This document shows, piece after piece, positions 24,284 through 31,949 of a stretch of DNA of 38,050 nt. Position numbers and translations under genes: made by a program. This DNA is from Acrocarpospora phusangensis (GTDB taxonomy: Bacteria > Actinomycetota > Actinomycetes > Streptosporangiales > Streptosporangiaceae): assembly GCF_016862995.1 (NCBI RefSeq), contig NZ_BOOA01000078.1, positions 1 through 38,050 of the forward strand. The letters are read 5' to 3'. The notes below the pieces were generated by a model that was not told the DNA's origin, ran no database searches, and saw only the letters and a list, made by a program, of their open reading frames with translations. Every line of letters starts with the position of its first letter. Position 1 is the stretch's first letter.

Positions 24284-25189
24284 TTGAGAACAGCCGTTGG
24301 ATTCGGTGCGCTCGCTCTGGCTGCGGTGATCCTCTCCTCGCCCGCGCCCGCGTCCGCGACGCCCGTCTGGGGCGACCCGACTCCCTCGCCGACCCCTACC
24401 GAGACCGTCACCGCGTCTCTGGAGGACCGCGCCACCTTCGCGTACGGCAAGCACCAGCGCCAGCGCATGGACATCTGGTGGCGCAAGGACGGCGTCGTCC
24501 GCCCGGCCGTCTTCGTGGTCCACGGCGGCTGGTGGTCCGGCGGCGACAAGAAGTACATGACCGAGGTGAGCCGGAGCTACTTCCAGCTCGGCTACGTGGT
24601 CGTCAACATCAACTACCGGCTGGCGCAGGACGCGGCCTGGCCGGCCCAGCGGGTGGACGCGATCGACGCGATCGCCACGGTCCGGCGGCACGCGGCCCAG
24701 TTCAACTTCGACCCGAACCGGTACGCGATGATCGGCTTCTCGGCGGGCGGCCACATCGCGGCGGCGGTCGGCACGTACGGCGACGGGGTGCCCGGGCTGC
24801 GCGGCGTGGTCGGCATCTCGCCGGTGGTGTCGCCGCAGACCGCGTACGAGGACGGCGACCTGGGCGCGACGTTCGAGCAGCGCAAGTTACGCAAGGCGAC
24901 CATCGCGCTGGCCGGCGGCTGCGACCCGACCAAGTGCCCGCGCGTCTGGGCCAGCATGGAGGTGCCGCTGCACGCCAGCGCCGCGGACGCGCCGATGCTG
25001 AGCGTGCACTCCACCGACGAGTTCGTGCCGCCGTACCAGAGCGAGATGCTGAAGCAGGCGCTGAACGAGGCCGGGGTGCCGATGACCATCCGGGCGGTGC
25101 CCGGAATCCAGCACAGCAGCCCGCTCTACCGGGAGCCCGGTGTGGCCGAGACCGTGCAGTCGTGGATCATCGCGAGACTCGCCAGCTGA
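24284..25189 (+). CDS. Secreted alpha/beta-hydrolase (esterase)
   Basis: This 301-aa extracellular esterase has a signal peptide (~1-28, MRTAVGFGALALAAVILSS, then ASATP). A Pro/Thr linker (PTPSPTPTETV) follows. The oxyanion motif VVHGGWWSGG lies at ~79-88, the nucleophile elbow GFSAGGH at ~151-157 and a probable catalytic His in GIQHSS. The HGGW/GxSAGG pattern is that of the hormone-sensitive lipase/BD-FAE group. The TTG at 24284 follows GAGG and GGGAGG and opens the signal peptide. Codon 202 is TTA, rare in this DNA, so translation may need bldA-type tRNA. The substrate is unknown. Confidence 0.85.
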   Translation: MRTAVGFGALALAAVILSSPAPASATPVWGDPTPSPTPTETVTASLEDRATFAYGKHQRQRMDIWWRKDGVVRPAVFVVHGGWWSGGDKKYMTEVSRSYFQLGYVVVNINYRLAQDAAWPAQRVDAIDAIATVRRHAAQFNFDPNRYAMIGFSAGGHIAAAVGTYGDGVPGLRGVVGISPVVSPQTAYEDGDLGATFEQRKLRKATIALAGGCDPTKCPRVWASMEVPLHASAADAPMLSVHSTDEFVPPYQSEMLKQALNEAGVPMTIRAVPGIQHSSPLYREPGVAETVQSWIIARLAS

Positions 25190-25248
25190 CCGGGAACATC
25201 GACGATCGCCCCCGTGTTGCCAATGTCGCCTAAATGAAAGGGACGAAC

Positions 25249-25485
25249 ATGGCGCTCACGGTATACACCACCACGTGGTGTGGCCCCTGCAAGCGGCTCA
25301 AGAGCCAGCTGACGCGTGAAGGCATCTCCTACCGGGAGATCGACATCGAGCGGGAACCCGAAGCAGCCCATTTCGTCATGAGTGTCAACAACGGGAACAG
25401 GACCGTCCCGACCGTGGTGTTCCCGGACGGGACGGCGTCCACCAACCCGTCCGTCATCGAAGTGAAGGCGCGGCTGGGGCTGTAG
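25249..25485 (+). CDS. mrx1: Mycoredoxin (glutaredoxin-like)
   Basis: This 78-aa thioredoxin-fold protein has the dithiol motif WCGPCKRLK near residues 11-19 and the cis-Pro loop RTVPTVVF. Mycoredoxin-1 reduces mycothiol mixed disulfides; it has CGYC in mycobacteria, CGPC here. The ATG at 25249 has AAAGGGA upstream; an ATG at 25234 is too close to be likely. Its place between uvrD2 and nudC matches the M. tuberculosis order Rv3198c, Rv3198A, Rv3199c and supports the assignment. Confidence 0.85.
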   Translation: MALTVYTTTWCGPCKRLKSQLTREGISYREIDIEREPEAAHFVMSVNNGNRTVPTVVFPDGTASTNPSVIEVKARLGL

Positions 25486-25511
25486 TTCCAATCAGTCCCA
25501 GCCAGTCCCCG

Positions 25512-26423
25512 TCACCAGTCGCCGATCAGTGCGTCGCCGTACCAGGTCTCGATCAGCCGCCGGGCGATCGAGACCGGGGGCGGCAGGCGCAGGGCGCCGC
25601 TCTCCAGGGCGGCCAGGAGTTCGGTGCGGCTGAACCAGCGGGCCTCGGCGATCTCTTCCGGATCGCGGGTGAGTTCGGTGGTGGCGGCGCGGGCGAAGAA
25701 GCCGAGCATGAGGCTGCGCGGGAACGGCCAGGGCTGGCTGCCGAGGTAGCGCGGGGCCTTGACGGTGACGCCGACCTCTTCGAGGACTTCGCGGATGACG
25801 GCCTGTTCGAGCGATTCGCCCGGCTCCACGAATCCGGCGAGCACCGACATGCGGCCTTCCGGCCACTGCGGGCCGCGGGCCAGCAGGATGCGGTCGTCAT
25901 CGTCGTGGACCGCCATGATCACGGCGGGGTCCACCCGGGGGAAGTGCTGGCTGCCGTCCTGCGGGCAGGTCCGCACGTGCCCGCCCGCGGTCACCTCGGT
26001 ACGGCTCCCGCACTGCGGGCAGAACTGGTGGCTGCCGTGCCAGGCCTCCAGCGCCACCGCGTAGACGAGCAGGCCGGCGTCCCGGTCCCCCAGCAGTGCC
26101 CCGGCCTGCCGCAGCCCGGCCACCTTCGTGCCGTCGGTCTCCGGCAGCTCGGTCCGTACGGCGAAATAGGCGATGTTCCCGGCGTCCACCCCGAGCAGAT
26201 AGCGCTGCCCGTCCGGCGCCTCGGCGGGGGTGAACAGCACCAGTTCGGCGCTCCCCTCGTCCTGCCTGAGCAGGGTGTCCCCGTTGTGCACGAGGGCCAC
26301 TCGGGTCCGGTCGTCGGCCCAGGCACGTTCCAGCCAGGCGGCGTCCTGGCGCAGCACCGCGGACCTGTCGATCGTGCTGCGCGCCAGGAGTAGCGGCCCG
26401 AGTAGGCCCTCAGAGATCTCCAC
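25512..26423 (-). CDS. nudC: NAD(H) pyrophosphatase NudC
   Basis: This 303-aa Nudix enzyme cleaves NADH to NMNH and AMP and can remove NAD caps from RNA. A zinc-ribbon segment (FCPQCGS...TCPQDGSQHFPRVDP, ~147-180) precedes the Nudix box GFVEPGESLEQAVIREVLEEVGV (~208-230). The family signature SQPWPFPRS follows (~241-249). The ribbon has CPQC and CPQD, so the fourth usual cysteine is Asp. The GTG start has GGAAGGA eight bases upstream. It is divergent from the siderophore operon and convergent with mrx1. Confidence 0.93.
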   Translation of the reverse strand: MEISEGLLGPLLLARSTIDRSAVLRQDAAWLERAWADDRTRVALVHNGDTLLRQDEGSAELVLFTPAEAPDGQRYLLGVDAGNIAYFAVRTELPETDGTKVAGLRQAGALLGDRDAGLLVYAVALEAWHGSHQFCPQCGSRTEVTAGGHVRTCPQDGSQHFPRVDPAVIMAVHDDDDRILLARGPQWPEGRMSVLAGFVEPGESLEQAVIREVLEEVGVTVKAPRYLGSQPWPFPRSLMLGFFARAATTELTRDPEEIAEARWFSRTELLAALESGALRLPPPVSIARRLIETWYGDALIGDW

Positions 26424-26531
26424 AGGCTTTATCCTTCCTCATCTCGGCGTCCACAATGGTCCAGGCTCCCCGGAATTCCGGCCGGTCGATTAGCCGCTCA
26501 CATCGCAAAGTGATCGACTACCATGGCGGAG

Positions 26532-26550
26532 TTAGGTAAGCCTTACTTCG
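26532..26550 (+). promoter_or_regulatory. Iron box (DmdR/IdeR-type operator)
   Basis: TTAGGTAAGCCTTACTTCG matches the 19-bp consensus TTAGGTTAGGCTAACCTAA at 13 positions by hand count. It lies 10 bp before the TTG start of the ATP-grasp gene, over the expected start of transcription. Fe(II)-DmdR1/IdeR binding there would shut the operon off in iron-replete cells. No clear -35/-10 pair could be assigned. Confidence 0.8.
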
Positions 26551-26560
26551 GGGGACTTCG

Positions 26561-27736
26561 TTGCGGCTGTACCTCGCCACCCTCAATCCCACCGATTCGG
26601 TTGTTTCTGGGTTCCTGCCTGCGGCGGACTCACTCGGATGGGAGGTCACCGTCCTGACCGACCGGCCCGAGCGTTATCCGGGGCGGGAGACGATCGGGAC
26701 GGACGTGCGGGACACCCGGGCGGTGATCGACACCATCGCCCGGCACCACCCGCCGGACGTGGTCTTCAGCAACTCCGACCATATCCAGGCGGAAATCGCC
26801 CTGGCCGCATCCTATTTCGGCCTGCCAGGTAAGGACTGGCGGGCGTGCCTGACCGCCAAGAACAAGTCGCTGACCCGCCGGACGCTCGCCCTGGCAGGAG
26901 TCGAGTCCGTCCGCTCGGTACGGCTCCCGCCCGGCGACCCGCCCCCCACCGACTGGCACGGCCCGGTGGTGATCAAGCCCAGGGAGGGCGTGGCCAGCGA
27001 GGACGTGCTCCTGGCCAGGAACGCCAGGGAACTGTGGACCACCGTGACGGCGGTCAAGGCGCGGCGTCCCGGCGAGACCCTGGTCGCGGAGGAGTACCTG
27101 GAGGGGCCGCTGCTGACCCTGGAGACGATCGGGGACGGGCGGGAGATCCGGGTTCTGGGCGGCTTCCGCACGACTCTGGGGCCGCTGCCGCACTTCGTGG
27201 AGGAACGCCTGGACTGGGCCGGGCCGGACGTGCCCGGCCGGGACCACGTGCTGGCCGCGCTGAAGGCGGTCGGGGCCGGCTTCGGCGCCTGCCACACCGA
27301 GTACGTGCTGACCCCGGACGGCCCCCGGATCATCGAGATCAACTACCGGGTCATCGGCGACAACTGCGACTTCCTCCTGGCCGACCTGCTGGGCGTCCCG
27401 CTGTTCCAGTGGATCCTCCGCCTGCACGCCGGCGAACCAATAGCCGACATATACGAAATATCGGAAATATCGGAGGGGCTGCGCGGGCACGGCGCGGCCG
27501 TCAGTCTGCTCGCCGAGCGGACGGGGACGGTCACCGCGGCGCCGCCCGCGCAGGAACTGGCGATGGGTGCGGCACAGGTCTGGCACAACCCCGTCCGGGC
27601 GTTGGGCGACTACGTGCGGCTCACCCACACCAACCGCGACTACCTGGGCCTGCTCCGGGTGATCGCGCCCGATCCGGCGGCCGTCGACGACGCCGTACGC
27701 CGGTTCTGTGAGGAGCAACCATGGGTGATCTCGTGA
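26561..27736 (+). CDS. ATP-grasp ligase of the siderophore operon (PvsA-like)
   Basis: This 391-aa cytoplasmic protein has ATP-grasp features: VVIKPREGVASEDVLLAR (~135-152), LVAEEYLEGPLLTLE (~173-187) and metal-binding EINYRVIGDN (~260-269). It would join an amino or carboxylic acid by an acyl-phosphate, as PvsA does in vibrioferrin synthesis with L-alanine. The TTG at 26561 is preceded by GGGGGA and lies directly behind the iron box. Near codon 300 it has four ATA isoleucine codons and a tandem GAAATATCG repeat (27455-27472). Its last 16 bp overlap the first NIS synthetase. Confidence 0.85.
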   Translation: MRLYLATLNPTDSVVSGFLPAADSLGWEVTVLTDRPERYPGRETIGTDVRDTRAVIDTIARHHPPDVVFSNSDHIQAEIALAASYFGLPGKDWRACLTAKNKSLTRRTLALAGVESVRSVRLPPGDPPPTDWHGPVVIKPREGVASEDVLLARNARELWTTVTAVKARRPGETLVAEEYLEGPLLTLETIGDGREIRVLGGFRTTLGPLPHFVEERLDWAGPDVPGRDHVLAALKAVGAGFGACHTEYVLTPDGPRIIEINYRVIGDNCDFLLADLLGVPLFQWILRLHAGEPIADIYEISEISEGLRGHGAAVSLLAERTGTVTAAPPAQELAMGAAQVWHNPVRALGDYVRLTHTNRDYLGLLRVIAPDPAAVDDAVRRFCEEQPWVIS

Positions 27737-29313
27737 TCTCGCTGCGCCGCCGGTCCCGGGCCCGGCGGGTGGTGCGGGCGGTCCCGGAGCGGGAGGCGTA
27801 CCTGGCGGGGCGGGTGCTGAACGCGCTGCTGCGGGAGGACTACGGCGGGCTGGCGGCGCGGGTCACCCGGGACAAGGCGGGGGTGGCGCTGGCGCTGGCC
27901 TCCGGGCGCAAGGTGCGCCTCACTTCGGGCGGTTTCGCCGGGCTCTTCCAGGACTTCGTGGTGACGCCCGGGGAGGATCTGGGGCTCGACGAGGTGCTGG
28001 AGACGCTGGCCGAGGTGGCCGAGCCCGCCGACGCGACGGGCGTGGCCGCGTTCGCCGAGGAGTGCCGGGAGACGCTGCTCGCCCTCGACCTGTACGACCG
28101 CCGGCAGCGACCCCTCGAGATCGATCGCACCACGATCGGCTACGAGGCGCTGGCGGCCTGCGTGGACCACCCGATCTATCCGACCGCCCGGTGCCGGTCG
28201 GGCCTGGATTCGGAGGAGTTGCTGGCGTACGCGCCGGAGTTCTCGCCGGAGTTCGAGCTGCGCTGGGCGGCCGTGCCCAGGGACGACGTCGTCGCGCGCG
28301 GGTTCGGGGAGTTCTGGCCGTCCTTCGCCGACGTCGGCCTGCCGGAGCTGGGCACGCATGTGCTGTTCCCGGTGCATCCGCTGACGGTGGCCAGCCTGCC
28401 GGGCGTGATCGTGGGGCCCCGGCCGTACCTGCGGGTGCGGCCGACGCTGTCGATGCGGACGGTGGAGGTGGACGCGCGTACGCACCTGAAGCTGCCGCTG
28501 GCGACCAGCACGCTGGGCGCCCGCAACCGCAGGTCGATCCGGCCCGGCACGCTGCGGGACGGCGCCGAGGCCGAGCGGCTGCTGCGGGGGGTGCTCGACC
28601 GGGAGCCCGGCCTGCGGGTGCTGCTGGCCGGCGAGCAGACCTACGGGCACGCGGGCGAGGAGTACCTGGCCTGGATGATCCGCCGCCTACCGGCCGGGGA
28701 GATCGTCTCGGTGGCCGCCCTGGCCGCGCCCGGCGTGTTACCCGACCTCGCCGCCCGCCACTACGGCGGCGACCTGGCCGCCCTTCTGCGCGACTACCTG
28801 ACCTGCCTGTTCACCTGGAACGTCACCCTGTTCGTTCGGTACGGCATCGCCCTCGAAGCCCACCAGCAGAACCTCGCCCTGGTCTTCGGCGACGGCCCGA
28901 TGCGCCTGCTGGTCAAGGACAACGACGGCCTGCTGGCGGCGCGGGACCGGCTGGCCGCCACCGGCCTGGACGTTCCGGCCTTCGGGGACCAGCGCATGCT
29001 GACCGACGACCCGCACGCGCTCGCCGACGTGTTCGTCACGATCACCCTGCACCTGGCCGCCGCCGCCATAACGGTCGGCGCGCTCGGCACGGCGGACCTG
29101 GTGCGCGCCACCCTTGCCGAAGCCCTGGACGCGTTCGGCGACGACCCCACGGCCCGCCTGCTGCGGGCCAGGACCCTGGACGCCGCCAGGCTGGTCGGCA
29201 AATCCATGGTCACGGCGGGCACCCTCGTGGACAAGAGCCGCACCGGCGCCCGGGACATCAACAAGTTCTACGGAACCAGTGGCCCCAACTACCTCACGCT
29301 TAGGAGCGGCTGA
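27721..29313 (+). CDS. NIS siderophore synthetase, IucA/IucC family (PvsB/D-like), first copy
   Basis: This 530-aa ATP-dependent synthetase adenylates a carboxylate such as citrate and condenses it with an amine or alcohol. Family landmarks are DHPIYPTARCRSG (~147-159), HVLFPVHPLTVASLP (~216-230), TLSMRTVEVDARTHLKLPLATSTLGARNRR (~242-271) and ALEAHQQNLALVFGDG (~378-393). The ATG has GAGGAG five bases upstream. Codon 340 is TTA (28738-28740), so bldA-dependent translation is possible. It overlaps the ATP-grasp gene by 16 bp and is followed after 3 bp by the second synthetase. Confidence 0.9.
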   Translation: MGDLVISLRRRSRARRVVRAVPEREAYLAGRVLNALLREDYGGLAARVTRDKAGVALALASGRKVRLTSGGFAGLFQDFVVTPGEDLGLDEVLETLAEVAEPADATGVAAFAEECRETLLALDLYDRRQRPLEIDRTTIGYEALAACVDHPIYPTARCRSGLDSEELLAYAPEFSPEFELRWAAVPRDDVVARGFGEFWPSFADVGLPELGTHVLFPVHPLTVASLPGVIVGPRPYLRVRPTLSMRTVEVDARTHLKLPLATSTLGARNRRSIRPGTLRDGAEAERLLRGVLDREPGLRVLLAGEQTYGHAGEEYLAWMIRRLPAGEIVSVAALAAPGVLPDLAARHYGGDLAALLRDYLTCLFTWNVTLFVRYGIALEAHQQNLALVFGDGPMRLLVKDNDGLLAARDRLAATGLDVPAFGDQRMLTDDPHALADVFVTITLHLAAAAITVGALGTADLVRATLAEALDAFGDDPTARLLRARTLDAARLVGKSMVTAGTLVDKSRTGARDINKFYGTSGPNYLTLRSG

Positions 29314-29316
29314 TCC

Positions 29317-30882
29317 ATGGACCGCCTGGTCATCGACGCCCCCGCGACGCCGCAGGAAGACGATCCCGCGGCGGACGTCGCGGAGCGGGCCACCGTCGCC
29401 GCGCTGCTGAGGTGCTGCGTGCGGGAGGTGGCGGGACCGCGCGGACATGTCTGGCCGTCGGACGAGCACCTGCTGCTGGAGCTGGGCGGCAGCTGGGTGC
29501 GGGCCAGGTCGGGCGGCGGGATCGCGCTGCGGCTGGGCCCGGCCGAGCGGCTGCGCGACGGCGTCTGGGAGCCGCTGACGTCGGCGGCGCTGGTCGAGCT
29601 GGTCACGGCCGAACTGGGCGGGGACAATCCGGAGTTCGCCGCGCAGGTGGCCTCCAGCAGGTCGGTGCTGGAGGCTCTGGCGTCGGCCCGGGAGCAGGCC
29701 GCGCCCTCGCCGGACCCGTGGCTCGCCTCCGAGCAGTCGCTGCTGCTCGGGCACGCCTTCCACCCCACGCCGAAGGCGCGGACGGCCGCCAGGGGCGACT
29801 GGCTGAGCTACGCGCCGGAGGCGTACGCGCGGTTTCCGCTGCGGCTGCTGGGGGTCCGGCGCGACGTGCTGGTCGAGGAGGGCGACGCGAGCGCGCTGGA
29901 CCGGCTGGGCACGGCCCCCGACGGGTACGCGCCGCTGCCCGTGCACCCGTGGCAGTTCGAGCTGCTGGATCCGCCGCTGGACGGACGCCTGATCGACCTC
30001 GGCCACACCGCCGCGCTCGCCACCCCCACCTCCTCGGTCCGTACGGTCTACGAGCCGGACCTGGACAAATGCCTGAAGTTCAGCCTGGACGTGCGCATCA
30101 CCAACTGCGTACGGAAGAACGCCTGGTACGAGCTGGCCGGCTCGGTGGAGCTGTCCCGGCGGCTGGCCCCCGTCTTCGACGACCTGGCGGAGACGTTCCC
30201 GGGCACGCGGTGGCTGCCGGAGCCCGGCTACCGGTCGGCCGACCTCGGCCTGCCGCTGCTGGAAGGGCTCGGGGTGCTGGTGCGGTGCAGCCCGTGGGGG
30301 CGTTCGGGCAGCGGGGTGACGCCGGTGCTGGCGGGGGCGCTGGCCGTACGGGATCTGCGCCGGGCCGATCCGATGGCGTGGTGGGTGGCGTACGTGGAGC
30401 GGGTGGCGCTGCCGGTGCTCGACGCGTACGTCCGGCACGGGGTGGTGCTGGAGCCGCACCTGCAGAACGTGCTGGTGGGGCTGGACGGCGACGGCATGCC
30501 GGTGGAGGCGATCTTCCGGGACCTGGAGGGCACGAAGCTGGTCGGGCACGACCTGTCGGGGCTGGCTCCCGAGGTGGCGGCGGCACTGACGTACGACGCG
30601 GAACGGGGCTGGAACCGGGTCGTCTACTGCCTGTTCGTGAACCACCTGGCCGAGATCGCGGCGACCCTGGAGGGCGCGTGCGCGCTGCGCGAGCTGTGGG
30701 CCGCCGCCGCCGACATCCTCGCCTCCTACGCCGACACCCGCGGCTGGCCGCAGCCCCTGGTCAACCTGCTGGCCGGGATTCCGCTGCCGGCCAAGGCCAA
30801 CCTGACCGTGCGCTGGTCCCGCGCCGCCGACCGGCACGCGACCTACGTGCCGGTCGCGAACCCGCTGGCGAGGCTCGCATGA
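29317..30882 (+). CDS. NIS siderophore synthetase, IucA/IucC family (PvsB/D-like), second copy
   Basis: This 521-aa protein has the classical IucA/IucC landmarks: GHAFHPTPKART (~147-158), LPVHPWQFELLD (~207-218), TSSVRTVYEPDLDKCLKFSLDVRITNCVR (~234-262), VLEPHLQNVLVG (~376-387) and a C-terminal iron-transport-like FhuF segment. Two different synthetases in one operon imply two separate condensations on one citrate-like core. ATG at 29317. The decarboxylase gene starts within its stop codon. Confidence 0.92.
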   Translation: MDRLVIDAPATPQEDDPAADVAERATVAALLRCCVREVAGPRGHVWPSDEHLLLELGGSWVRARSGGGIALRLGPAERLRDGVWEPLTSAALVELVTAELGGDNPEFAAQVASSRSVLEALASAREQAAPSPDPWLASEQSLLLGHAFHPTPKARTAARGDWLSYAPEAYARFPLRLLGVRRDVLVEEGDASALDRLGTAPDGYAPLPVHPWQFELLDPPLDGRLIDLGHTAALATPTSSVRTVYEPDLDKCLKFSLDVRITNCVRKNAWYELAGSVELSRRLAPVFDDLAETFPGTRWLPEPGYRSADLGLPLLEGLGVLVRCSPWGRSGSGVTPVLAGALAVRDLRRADPMAWWVAYVERVALPVLDAYVRHGVVLEPHLQNVLVGLDGDGMPVEAIFRDLEGTKLVGHDLSGLAPEVAAALTYDAERGWNRVVYCLFVNHLAEIAATLEGACALRELWAAAADILASYADTRGWPQPLVNLLAGIPLPAKANLTVRWSRAADRHATYVPVANPLARLA

Positions 30883-31949
30883 CGCTGCTCGGGGTGGCGG
30901 AACGGCTCGGCGACGTCCCGGCCTACGTATACGACCTGGCGGGACTGGACGCCCACGCGGCGGCGATCCGGGACGCGCTCCCGGGAATCGAGATCTACTA
31001 CGCGGTGAAGGCGAATCCGGATCCGCGCCTGCTGCGGGTGATCGCGCCGCATGTGGACGGCTTCGAGGTGTCGTCCGGCGGCGAGTTCGCGCACGTGCGG
31101 TCGCTGCTGCCGGATTCCAGGATCGCCTTCGGCGGGCCGGGCAAGACCGACGCCGACCTGACGCTGACCCCGCACCGCCTGCACGTGGAGAGCCCCAACG
31201 AGCTGCGCCGCCTGCTGACACGCGAGCATCCCGTGGACGTGCTGCTCCGCGCCAACCTGGACGTGCCCGTGGCCGGGGCCGCGCTCGCCATGGGCGGCGG
31301 CGCGACACCGTTCGGCATGGACCCGGCCGGCATCCGGGAATGCCTGGAACTCGTCGGCGGCCCGGTCCGCCTCCGCGGCCTGCACGCCCACCTGGCCAGC
31401 GGCCTGGACGCGCCCGACCTGCTCAAGCTGGCCACGGCCGTGATCGCGTACGCCCGGGAGATCGGCGCCGCCGAGATCAACCTGGGCGGCGGCATGGCCG
31501 TCGACTACCAGGATCCGGACCACCGCTTCGACTGGGCCGCGTACGGCCGGGGCCTGGCCGGAACGCCGGAGACGCTGCGGATCGAACCCGGGCGCGCGAT
31601 GACCGCCTACTGCGGCTGGTACCTCACCAAAGTCCTCGACCTCAAACGCGTACACGGGGAACTCTTCGCGATCCTCACCGGCGGCACCCACCACCTGCGC
31701 ACACCGGTCACCAAGGGACACAACCAGCCGTTCACCGTGTTCGGCTCATCCGGCGCTTCGGAGCCCGTCACCCTGGTGGGCCAGCTGTGCACCCCCAAGG
31801 ACGTCTTCGCCCGGCAGGTCCCGGCCGCGCTGGCGGTGGGCGACGTCGTGGCGTTCGAGATGGCCGGGGCGTACGCGTGGAACATCTCCCACCACGACTT
31901 CCTCATGCACCCGAAACCGGAGTTCCACTACGTCTCGGGAATCTCGTAG
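30879..31949 (+). CDS. PLP-dependent fold-III decarboxylase of the siderophore operon (PvsE/SbnH-like)
   Basis: This 356-aa alanine-racemase-fold decarboxylase has PLP-lysine motif YYAVKANPDP (~45-54), GLHAHLASGLD (~167-177), the glycine loop NLGGGMAVDY (~199-208), IEPGRAMTAY (~232-241) and the C-terminal active-site cysteine in LCTPKDVF. In vibrioferrin and staphyloferrin B pathways this enzyme removes CO2 from a citryl-serine or citryl-diaminopropionate intermediate. The ATG at 30879 overlaps the preceding stop (ATGA). Its 3' end overlaps the 3' end of adnB by 22 bp on the opposite strand. Confidence 0.9.
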   Translation: MTLLGVAERLGDVPAYVYDLAGLDAHAAAIRDALPGIEIYYAVKANPDPRLLRVIAPHVDGFEVSSGGEFAHVRSLLPDSRIAFGGPGKTDADLTLTPHRLHVESPNELRRLLTREHPVDVLLRANLDVPVAGAALAMGGGATPFGMDPAGIRECLELVGGPVRLRGLHAHLASGLDAPDLLKLATAVIAYAREIGAAEINLGGGMAVDYQDPDHRFDWAAYGRGLAGTPETLRIEPGRAMTAYCGWYLTKVLDLKRVHGELFAILTGGTHHLRTPVTKGHNQPFTVFGSSGASEPVTLVGQLCTPKDVFARQVPAALAVGDVVAFEMAGAYAWNISHHDFLMHPKPEFHYVSGIS

